Below, one piece after another: positions 1-5,107 of a stretch of 5,107 nucleotides of DNA; the first letter of the stretch is position 1; each line of letters opens with the position of its first letter. The stretch comes from Sneathiella sp. Its GTDB lineage: Bacteria > Pseudomonadota > Alphaproteobacteria > Sneathiellales > Sneathiellaceae. The notes under the pieces are model-generated. The model searched no databases, was not told where the DNA came from, and was given only the letters and a program-made list of their open reading frames with translations. The stretch lies in contig NVRR01000238.1 of assembly GCA_002732675.1 (NCBI GenBank), positions 1 through 5,107 of the forward strand, read 5' to 3'. The position numbers were made by a program, and so were the translations under genes.

Positions 1-585
1 CATCGCTTCTTCCATCACCTTGTCCGCCGGGACGACACGGTTGATCAAGCCCCAATCCAGCGCCTCGGCCGCTGTCAGAACACGGTTCGTCAGCATCAGC
101 TCCTGCGTCCGGCGAAGACCGATATGACGCGCCACGTAAAAAGTAGAGCTCCCATCAGGAACCAGCCCAGCGCGGGTATAGGCCATGGTGAATTTGGCAT
201 CCTCGGAGGCAATACTAAGATCGCCGCATGCCGACATACTAAAGCCCGCGCCCGCCGCCATGCCATTTATCGCCGTGATGAGGGGAGCGTCCATACGGGC
301 AAAACGCGAGAGCGCCGCATGAAGGTAGATCGTCATTTCCTTCAGAAGTTTTGACATATTATCACCGGCACCGGCGAAGCTCGCCAGATCACCTCCGGCG
401 GAAAAGAAACGGCCGGCACCGGTTAGAATAACGCAGCGAATATCCGGGTTCTCGTCACACTCGATAGAGAGCTCCATCAATTCCTGAGACATTTTCATGC
501 TCAGGGCGTTGGCGCTGTCCGGGCGGTTCATGGTAATAACCGCGACATGCCCGTCCCGATCAAACTTCACAGTCTCGTACGACAT
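1..585 (-). CDS. Enoyl-CoA hydratase/isomerase family protein, PaaG-like (C-terminus cut by window edge)
   Basis: This is a crotonase-fold acyl-CoA enzyme, probably cytoplasmic and acting in fatty acid or aromatic acyl-CoA breakdown. 195 codons are visible, starting at ATG 585-583; the family is usually about 260 residues, so some 65 C-terminal residues lie outside. Seen in the translation: the first oxyanion-hole segment FSAGGDL (61-67), the second one NGMAAGAG (107-114), and the stretch TRAGLVPDGSS (137-147). By alignment from memory with rat mitochondrial enoyl-CoA hydratase, the two catalytic glutamates (Glu144, Glu164) are replaced here by Ser115 and Tyr136. An acid, Asp144, sits in the LVPD motif where PaaG-type and ECI2-type enoyl-CoA isomerases carry their catalytic Asp/Glu. 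An isomerase is therefore more likely than a hydratase, but the substrate cannot be told. The start is supported by a strong Shine-Dalgarno 5 nt upstream. The gene is divergent from a LysR regulator that probably controls it. Confidence 0.93.
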   Translation of the reverse strand, partial: MSYETVKFDRDGHVAVITMNRPDSANALSMKMSQELMELSIECDENPDIRCVILTGAGRFFSAGGDLASFAGAGDNMSKLLKEMTIYLHAALSRFARMDAPLITAINGMAAGAGFSMSACGDLSIASEDAKFTMAYTRAGLVPDGSSTFYVARHIGLRRTQELMLTNRVLTAAEALDWGLINRVVPADKVMEEAM

Positions 586-590
586 CACAT

Positions 591-598
591 CCTCCCCT
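591..598 (-). promoter_or_regulatory. Shine-Dalgarno site of the enoyl-CoA hydratase/isomerase gene
   Basis: On the minus strand the bases read AGGGGAGG, followed by 5 nt and then ATG at 585-583. This is a near-ideal ribosome binding site and fixes the start. The other nearby ATG (590-588) is followed directly by TGA and cannot be used. Confidence 0.85.
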
Positions 599-612
599 TT
601 TTAGTTTCCCCA

Positions 613-641
613 AATATACGCCTGAACTATTGATAGATAAA
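613..641 (-). promoter_or_regulatory. Candidate promoter of the enoyl-CoA hydratase/isomerase gene
   Basis: Minus strand: a TATATT hexamer (618-613) could be the -10 element. A spacing of 17 nt puts a poor -35 hexamer, TTTATC, at 641-636. That would start transcription near 606, about 20 nt before the start codon and just upstream of the Shine-Dalgarno. A weak -35 is typical of promoters that need a LysR activator. A second reading uses TTGAAA (655-650) as -35, but the matching -10 (CAATAG) is poor. This is inference from hexamer inspection only. Confidence 0.35.
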
Positions 642-645
642 ATGA
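625..645. promoter_or_regulatory. Secondary LysR-type site (half operator, likely activation site)
   Basis: CTAT at 627-630 is followed by 11 bases and then ATGA at 642-645, so the T-N11-A core (T630, A642) is present but only the left half matches the main operator. The site is centred on 636 and would overlap the -35 region of the candidate promoter for the divergent enzyme gene. That is where a LysR activation site usually lies. The function is inferred from position and repeat identity. Confidence 0.45.
638..643 (+). promoter_or_regulatory. Candidate -10 element for the LysR-type regulator gene
   Basis: TAAAAT matches the TATAAT consensus at five of six bases. It would place the transcription start near 650, giving about a 32-nt leader to the ATG at 682, or an almost leaderless message for the ATG at 655. 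No convincing -35 hexamer lies at 16-18 nt upstream. Its overlap with the half operator would allow autorepression. Confidence 0.3.
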
Positions 646-660
646 TTTATTTCAATGGAA

Positions 661-681
661 ACTATTGATAGTATCTATAGT
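661..681. promoter_or_regulatory. LysR-type operator dyad (CTAT-N11-ATAG)
   Basis: CTAT (662-665), 11 bases, ATAG (677-680) forms the classic T-N11-A LysR box with T665 and A677. The dyad is centred on G671. It extends from A661 to T681 with nine of ten base pairs matching (only 666/676 fails), and the inner GATA (667-670) and TATC (672-675) pair about the same centre. It sits about 65 bp upstream of the inferred transcription start of the divergent gene, the usual LysR recruitment-site position. It also abuts the regulator's own ATG at 682, fitting autoregulation. Confidence 0.68.
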
Positions 682-1581
682 ATGGACATATATCAGCTTC
701 GATATTTTCTCGCCATTGTCGAGACCAGTAATTTTTCTCGGGCAGCGGAGCGTGCCTTTGTTACTCAGCCAACTTTATCGGCCGGTATTAAAAAACTGGA
801 AACGGAACTGGGGTCCCTACTCTTTAACCGGGGAGCCCGTATCACTACCCTGACCGATGCCGGGCATCGTTTTTTGCCCCGCGCCCGGACTATTATATAT
901 GAATGCAACGCGGCAAAACAGGAGCTTGCCCGCGATACCCCCGTCAAACGCTTGCGGCTTGGCATCTTGCGGAGTTTACCGACCGCCGCTTTATCTGCCT
1001 TGCTGGCTGATTTTGGCAAAGCCCAGCCCGATATACAGATTTCGCTCAAAGAAGGCACCTTGAACCAATTGCATGCCTGGCTCAGCGAGAAAAGGATTGA
1101 TGTCGCCTTTGCCGTTGCGCCGGAGGGAGACGCCCATTCCAGCTTTGACCGCCTCTATAGCTGGAAATATGTCCTTGCCGTCCCGCGCCATCATCCTTTC
1201 GCAAATCGTAGTTCTGTGCCGTTAAAACAATTGGACAGGTTGGATTTCGTCCATCGTACCCACTGCGAATCCGGGATGGACATCACCCGCACATTCTCCA
1301 ACGCAGGCGTAAATCCCCATATTATTTTCAGAACCGATCAGGATGAAAAGGCGCTGGCCTTTGTTGGCGCCGGTCTTGGCCTCTGCATGATACCGGATAT
1401 ACACAGCGCCGCGAATATTGCGCAAATCCCCGTAGACGGGATCAATATTGGCCGCATCATCGGCTTGATTTGGAATGAGCCAGAGGAAACCGATCTCATT
1501 AAGTCTTTTCGCTTGTTCGCAACCAGTCATGAATGGCGGGCCGACCGGCTTACATCGCAAAATCTCAACTGGGCACGGTAG
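682..1581 (+). CDS. LysR-type transcriptional regulator
   Basis: This is a 299-residue DNA-binding regulator of normal LysR length. The winged helix-turn-helix lies at residues 4-63, with the recognition region FSRAAERAFVTQPTLSAGIK at 18-37, followed by the linker helix to about residue 90. The periplasmic-binding-like effector domain (about 90-290) includes the usual closing motif, AGLGLCMIP (230-238). I chose the ATG at 682 because family members typically begin MDxxQLRYF. An upstream in-frame ATG at 655 would add nine residues (METIDSIYS) and put the operator dyad inside the coding region. Neither start has a visible Shine-Dalgarno, so the choice rests on homology. The gene diverges from the acyl-CoA isomerase-like gene, its probable target. 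The inducer is not readable from sequence; a CoA thioester or its parent acid is a guess. The stop is TAG 1579-1581, only 3 bp from the convergent mgtE stop. Confidence 0.95.
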   Translation: MDIYQLRYFLAIVETSNFSRAAERAFVTQPTLSAGIKKLETELGSLLFNRGARITTLTDAGHRFLPRARTIIYECNAAKQELARDTPVKRLRLGILRSLPTAALSALLADFGKAQPDIQISLKEGTLNQLHAWLSEKRIDVAFAVAPEGDAHSSFDRLYSWKYVLAVPRHHPFANRSSVPLKQLDRLDFVHRTHCESGMDITRTFSNAGVNPHIIFRTDQDEKALAFVGAGLGLCMIPDIHSAANIAQIPVDGINIGRIIGLIWNEPEETDLIKSFRLFATSHEWRADRLTSQNLNWAR

Positions 1582-1584
1582 CCT

Positions 1585-2991
1585 TTATATGAGGACGAGG
1601 GTCGCGAGCCCCAGAAAGGCAACAAAGCCGATAATATCGGTCGTGGTCGTCACGAAAACACTAGAGGCAATGGCGGGATCTATGTTGAGTTTTTCCAGCG
1701 TGACCGGCACCAGCATCCCGACAGTCCCTGCCACCACGACATTGACAACCATCGCTGTCGCAATGACGATGGAGATTAGCGGATCGCCAAACCAAGCCCA
1801 GGTAATCAAGCCAATCAAAATCGCAAAAAACGATCCATTGAGCGACGCGACAATCATTTCCTTGTTCAGGATGCGGAACATATTCGCTGAAGTGAGTTCC
1901 TTGGTCGCAATTGCCCGGACGGCGACCGTCAATGTCTGTGTTCCCGCGTTGCCCCCCATGCTGGCGACAATAGGCATGAGCACAGCGAGCGCGATAATCG
2001 CCTCTAAAGTCGCATCGAACATGCTAATCGCAGCAGACGCCGCCATCGCCGTGAACAGATTTATCAGAAGCCAGGGAAATCGTATGCGTGCCGTTGACAG
2101 CACATTCCCGAACAGGTCATCCTCCGGCACCCCAGCGAGCAGAAGCAGGTCTTCCTCCGCCTCTTCACTGATCACATCGACGATATCATCGACAGTAATC
2201 ACACCGATCAACATACCACTCGGATTGACCACAGCGGCCGAGGCTAAGCGGTATTGCTGGAACAGATAGGCGACGTCCTCCTGATCCATGTCGACCGGGA
2301 TAAGTTTTTGTTCGATATCCATAATATCGCGAACAGCAACCTCTCGCTTGCTCCGCATGGCGCGGTTAAGCGGAATGGTCCCGATGGGCCGGTGCCGTGG
2401 ATCGACGACAAAAATCTCGTAAAACTCATCGGGCAGATCAACCGTATCGCGCAGGAAATCAATTGTATGGCCGATACTCCAAAATTCCGGGACCGCGATC
2501 AGATCGCGCTGCATTAGTCGCCCGGCGGAATCTTCCTCATACGACAGACCTTCTTCCAGGGCGGCCCGGTCTTCAGCCGGAATTTCGCGGAGAACATCCT
2601 GCTGCTCTTCTTCCTCCAAGTCCTCCAGAACATCAACCGCGTCATCTATGTCCAGCTCGTTAATGAACGCCGCAATTTGGGCCGGCGCCATCTCATCAAC
2701 AAGATGGTCGCGGACATTTTCGTCCAGGTCCGAATAGACGTCTGGATCGAGCTTTCCTTCCATGATCCCGAGAAACGTAGATCGCAGTTTCGGTTTTAGC
2801 TGCTCAATCAGATCGGCAATATCAGCGGAATGCCATTCCGCCAGCGCCGACTGGATATATTCGGCTCTGCCCTCCCTGATCGCATCCTGAATTTTCTGAA
2901 CAATTTCGTCATTGAGCCCATACTGCACGCTCGAATCCTGCTGCTCGTCTGCTGCGGGGTCCGCCTGTCTGATGGGCTCTTCCGAGGTCAT
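1585..2991 (-). CDS. mgtE: Magnesium transporter MgtE
   Basis: This is a Mg2+ channel of the inner membrane, 468 residues and complete (Thermus MgtE is about 450). Order of domains: a short polar N-terminal extension (1-27); the acidic superhelical N domain (about 28-150, including EDLEEEEQQD, 123-132); the conserved SAGRLM (155-160) leading into two CBS domains (about 157-215 and 220-277); a connecting helix; and five membrane segments (about 303-325, 328-355, 375-402, 405-430, 445-468). Pore signatures are present: PIVASMGGNAGTQT (340-353), DPAIAS (438-443), and Asp452 in TTTTDIIGF, which corresponds to the Mg2+-binding Asp432 of Thermus MgtE. The cytosolic acidic N and CBS domains sense Mg2+ and close the pore in known members. 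The start ATG (2991-2989) overlaps the stop of the upstream malic enzyme gene, and no strong Shine-Dalgarno is seen, so translation is probably coupled. No Mg2+ riboswitch leader can exist directly before it. Confidence 0.97.
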   Translation of the reverse strand: MTSEEPIRQADPAADEQQDSSVQYGLNDEIVQKIQDAIREGRAEYIQSALAEWHSADIADLIEQLKPKLRSTFLGIMEGKLDPDVYSDLDENVRDHLVDEMAPAQIAAFINELDIDDAVDVLEDLEEEEQQDVLREIPAEDRAALEEGLSYEEDSAGRLMQRDLIAVPEFWSIGHTIDFLRDTVDLPDEFYEIFVVDPRHRPIGTIPLNRAMRSKREVAVRDIMDIEQKLIPVDMDQEDVAYLFQQYRLASAAVVNPSGMLIGVITVDDIVDVISEEAEEDLLLLAGVPEDDLFGNVLSTARIRFPWLLINLFTAMAASAAISMFDATLEAIIALAVLMPIVASMGGNAGTQTLTVAVRAIATKELTSANMFRILNKEMIVASLNGSFFAILIGLITWAWFGDPLISIVIATAMVVNVVVAGTVGMLVPVTLEKLNIDPAIASSVFVTTTTDIIGFVAFLGLATLVLI

Positions 2992-2993
2992 CA
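2989..2993 (-). promoter_or_regulatory. TGATG stop-start overlap of malic enzyme and mgtE genes
   Basis: On the minus strand, the malic enzyme stop TGA (2993-2991) and the mgtE start ATG (2991-2989) share one base. This arrangement usually means a terminating ribosome re-initiates, tying the two protein levels together. The preceding bases (GACGAAAGC) hold no good Shine-Dalgarno, which strengthens the coupling reading. Confidence 0.85.
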
Positions 2994-5063
2994 GCTTTCG
3001 TCAATCAGGTTTTGGCGGCGGGCGACGGGTCCTGGCATCATCTTGCCGGCTTTATGGTCCTGTGCATCAACCGCAGCGACCGCCGTCATGTTGACCAGCC
3101 CGCGGACAGTCACAGACGCCGCGACGACATGAACAGATTTCGACAAGCCGATCAAAATTGGACCGACGGCGATACCATGGCCAATGCTTTTCGCAATATT
3201 GTAGCTGATATTTGCTGAATCAAGGTTCGGCATGATCAGCAAATTCGCGGCGCCTTTAAGCCTTGAATTAGGGAAGACGGCTTCGCGGATCGCAGGAATA
3301 AGCGCCGAATCAGCCTTCATTTCCCCTTCGATTTCTAGCTCCGGCGCGAGTTTCTCGACGATTTTTAGAGCTTTACGGGCCCGCCGTGCAGACGGCATGT
3401 CTGTGGAGCCAAAGTTCGAATAAGACAAAAGCGCCACTTTGGGCTCAATCCCGAAGCGCCGCACCTCGTCCGCCGCTAAAATCGACAGTTCCGCTAATTC
3501 TTCAGGCGTATGTTCATGACTAACCTGGGTGTCCGCAAAAAACAGCGTGTGCTCCGGCATAATAAGCAAATGAAGTGCGGAGGCATCCCGCACGCCATCG
3601 CGAAGGGGAATAATGTCTGAAACACGCCGGAAATGCTGCTCATATTTCCCATATGTCCCGCAAATCAGTGCATCCGCATGCGCCAAATGCACCATCATCG
3701 CCCCAATGATGGTGTTATTGGTCCGTATACGTGCTTTCGCGGTTTCAATATCGACCCCGAAGCGTTCCCGCAGCTTGTGATAGGCCTGCCAGTATTCCCG
3801 ATATCGCGGATCATCTTCCGGATCGACAATTTCAAAATCGTCGTCTGGCTTGATCTTCAATCCCAGTTTTTTAAGGCGAAATTCTATGACTTTACGACGC
3901 CCAATCAGAATTGGGGCTGCCAGTCCTTCATCAATGACGGACTGCACGGCGGATAGAACCCTTTCGTCCTCACCTTCCGCATAGACAACCCTCATTAATT
4001 CCTGCCGCGCCCGATCAAATAACGGTTTCATAACGAAACCGGTACGGTAGACAAAGTTGGAGAGTTTTTGATGATACTGTTTTAGGTCTTTTATGGGTCG
4101 GCTCGCGACACCACTTTCCATAGCGGCTTTTGCAACGGCGAACGATACTTCCAGATAAAGCCGTGGATCAAAGGGAGTCGGAATAATATATTCCGGCCCA
4201 AAACTGGCCTGTGCCCCGCCATAAGCCTTGGCGACGATGTCTGATTGCGGCGCCATGGCCAGATCGGCGATGGCCTTCACCGCTGCTATTGTCATTTCCT
4301 CATTGATTTCCGTCGCCCCCACATCCAGGGCACCACGGAACAGGAACGGAAAACAAAGAACATTATTGACCTGATTGGGATAGTCAGAGCGGCCCGTGGC
4401 GATAATAGCGTCTGGCCGGACGGCTTTTACTTCTTCAGGCAGGATTTCCGGGGTCGGATTAGCAAGCGCCAGGACAATAGGCTTTTCTGCCATGGACGCC
4501 ACCATATCTGCCTTCAGCGCGCCGGGTCCGGAACAACCCAGAAAAATATCGACGCCTACCATTGCCTCCGCAAGGGTTCGTTTGTCCGTATCGATCGCAA
4601 AGACCGACTTATAAGGGTCCATCTCAACTTTCCGGCCCTTATAAACGACGCCGTGGAGATCACATACCGTGATGTTTTCTCTTGGTAAGCCAAGGGTGAC
4701 GAGCAAACCGAGGCAGGCAAGCGCCGCTGCGCCCGCGCCGCACGCCGTAAGCTTAACTTTGGCGATATCCTTATCGACAATGCGCAACGCATTATAGACG
4801 GCTGCGGCGACGCAAATGGCTGTGCCATGCTGATCATCGTGAAAAACCGGTATCTTCATCCGCTCCCGACAGAGTTTTTCAACAATGAAGCATTCCGGCG
4901 CCTTGATATCTTCAAGATTTATGGCGCCAAAAGTCGGCTCCAGGGCGACGATGATATCAACAAGTTTCTCAGGGTCCAGCTCAGCAAGCTCAATGTCAAA
5001 AACATCTACGCCTGCAAACTTTTTAAAAAGAACCGCCTTGCCCTCCATCACGGGCTTGGCCAA
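2991..5063 (-). CDS. maeB: NADP-dependent malic enzyme, MaeB type with phosphotransacetylase-like domain (N-terminus missing)
   Basis: Malic enzyme converts malate to pyruvate and CO2 with a divalent metal and NAD(P)+. About 690 residues are visible; full MaeB proteins have about 760. Counting from the TTG at 5063: AKPVMEGK (2-9) with the conserved active-site lysine; metal ligands in [10 protein letters not shown] (50-59) and FHDDQHGTA (74-82); the dinucleotide-binding GAGAAA (109-114); ANPTPEI (201-207); and [11 protein letters not shown] (224-234). Residues from about 340 to the end form the phosphotransacetylase-like domain, which in known MaeB proteins is regulatory and not catalytic. 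The first roughly 75 residues, including the catalytic tyrosine of the YSPGV motif, are not encoded: upstream of 5063 the frame reads unrelated residues and meets TGA at 5102-5100. TTG at 5063 has no Shine-Dalgarno, so I treat the gene as broken at a junction, not as starting there. The gene is co-oriented and overlapping with mgtE. Cofactor preference (NADP) is by family only. Confidence 0.93.
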   Translation of the reverse strand: MAKPVMEGKAVLFKKFAGVDVFDIELAELDPEKLVDIIVALEPTFGAINLEDIKAPECFIVEKLCRERMKIPVFHDDQHGTAICVAAAVYNALRIVDKDIAKVKLTACGAGAAALACLGLLVTLGLPRENITVCDLHGVVYKGRKVEMDPYKSVFAIDTDKRTLAEAMVGVDIFLGCSGPGALKADMVASMAEKPIVLALANPTPEILPEEVKAVRPDAIIATGRSDYPNQVNNVLCFPFLFRGALDVGATEINEEMTIAAVKAIADLAMAPQSDIVAKAYGGAQASFGPEYIIPTPFDPRLYLEVSFAVAKAAMESGVASRPIKDLKQYHQKLSNFVYRTGFVMKPLFDRARQELMRVVYAEGEDERVLSAVQSVIDEGLAAPILIGRRKVIEFRLKKLGLKIKPDDDFEIVDPEDDPRYREYWQAYHKLRERFGVDIETAKARIRTNNTIIGAMMVHLAHADALICGTYGKYEQHFRRVSDIIPLRDGVRDASALHLLIMPEHTLFFADTQVSHEHTPEELAELSILAADEVRRFGIEPKVALLSYSNFGSTDMPSARRARKALKIVEKLAPELEIEGEMKADSALIPAIREAVFPNSRLKGAANLLIMPNLDSANISYNIAKSIGHGIAVGPILIGLSKSVHVVAASVTVRGLVNMTAVAAVDAQDHKAGKMMPGPVARRQNLIDES

Positions 5064-5064
5064 G
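5055..5064. other. 10-bp palindrome at the malic enzyme break point
   Basis: CTTGGCCAAG is a perfect palindrome. On the minus strand, malic enzyme homology is intact up to AKPVMEGK and stops inside it: the family pattern L-A-x-K is read here as L-A-K, one residue short. On the plus strand, a different protein-like frame starts at the same bases. This is the pattern expected of an inverted join at short homology. Confidence 0.6.
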
Positions 5065-5107
5065 GGGATTACGCTGGTGGAAAGCAGCCGGGCCGACCAT
5101 CAGGCAC
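5056..5107 (+). CDS. Possible ArgK/MeaB-family GTPase fragment (both ends missing)
   Basis: From TTG 5056 the plus strand reads [17 protein letters not shown] with no stop to the window end. This resembles the N-terminal helical segment of ArgK/MeaB proteins, GTPases that protect or load B12-dependent acyl-CoA mutases. From memory, Escherichia coli ArgK has LAQAMTLVESRHPRHQA, and many alphaproteobacterial members carry ITLVES near residues 20-35. The P-loop would lie beyond the window. Upstream of 5056 the frame runs antisense through the malic enzyme and no longer resembles the family. Only 17 residues support this, so it is tentative; it may be chance antisense reading, although the same bases encode nothing malic enzyme-like. 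Confidence 0.45.
   Translation, partial: MAKGITLVESSRADHQA

Larger units (their letters stand above)
625..671. repeat. 12-bp direct repeat in the divergent control region
   Basis: AACTATTGATAG occurs exactly twice, at 625-636 and 660-671, with starts 35 bp apart. The second copy is the left half of a full dyad (661-681); the first lacks a matching right half. An exact 12-bp repeat in so short a spacer suggests two binding sites for one regulator. Confidence 0.8.

Noticed and set aside
124..354. A 76-codon plus-strand open frame antisense to the enoyl-CoA hydratase/isomerase gene
   Set aside because: It is very rich in Arg/His, resembles no protein I know and lies fully inside a conserved coding region on the other strand.
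665..694. TTGATA ... TATATC as an internal promoter at the start of the regulator gene
   Set aside because: The TTGATA is part of the operator repeat, the spacing is 18 nt with a mediocre -10, and it would start transcription inside the coding region.
1628..1640. Perfect 6-bp-arm inverted repeat CCGATAATATCGG close to the mgtE 3' end, considered as a terminator or operator
   Set aside because: It encodes the conserved TDIIG pore residues of MgtE, has AT-rich arms with a one-base loop and no following T-run, so chance within conserved codons explains it.
1475..2269. A 264-codon open frame on the plus strand running antisense to mgtE
   Set aside because: It is antisense to a clearly conserved MgtE and overlaps the regulator's 3' end. 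Its translation is a Ser/Thr/Ala/Ile-rich mirror of membrane helices, with no domain and no ribosome binding site seen.
4245..4688. A 147-codon plus-strand open frame inside the malic enzyme gene
   Set aside because: It is an antisense shadow of the conserved NADP-binding region, with no recognisable motif and no Shine-Dalgarno.
5061..5063. TTG as the true start of a short malic enzyme
   Set aside because: It has no Shine-Dalgarno, and the protein would lack the catalytic tyrosine region and the start of the malic enzyme fold; a break in the sequence explains it better.

Overview
The window looks like an ordinary chromosomal segment of a Gram-negative proteobacterium, most likely an alphaproteobacterium of moderate GC content. 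I infer this from the protein styles (long MaeB-type malic enzyme, MgtE, PaaG-like isomerase, LysR regulator), the compact gene packing and the codon use; no marker gene fixes the taxon. No RNA gene, CRISPR array, insertion sequence or phage gene was seen.

Layout. (1) Positions 1-585, minus strand: an enoyl-CoA hydratase/isomerase family gene, cut by the left window edge. (2) Positions 586-681: a short divergent control region with a strong LysR-type operator dyad (661-681), a 12-bp direct repeat of its left half 35 bp away (625-636), and candidate promoters for both directions. (3) Positions 682-1581, plus strand: a LysR-type regulator. (4) Positions 1585-2991, minus strand: the magnesium channel MgtE, tail-to-tail with the regulator with only 3 bp between stop codons. 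(5) Positions 2991-5063, minus strand: a malic enzyme of the MaeB type (malic enzyme plus phosphotransacetylase-like domain), whose stop codon overlaps the mgtE start codon in TGATG. (6) Positions 5056-5107: the malic enzyme reading frame loses all family resemblance inside a 10-bp palindrome. The remaining bases instead encode, on the plus strand, a peptide resembling the N-terminal part of the ArgK/MeaB GTPase family.

How the genes work together. The regulator and the divergent acyl-CoA enzyme form a classic LysR pair. The spacing of the two sites relative to the enzyme gene's likely promoter fits the usual recruitment-site plus activation-site arrangement, with autoregulation through the same DNA. 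The malic enzyme and MgtE genes form a tightly coupled two-gene unit; a metal-dependent enzyme of C4/C3 metabolism would then be co-expressed with a Mg2+ channel.

The window contains no clear novel system. The points most worth checking are the inverted junction at the right end, which may be an assembly or amplification chimera or a real rearrangement, and the operator architecture.
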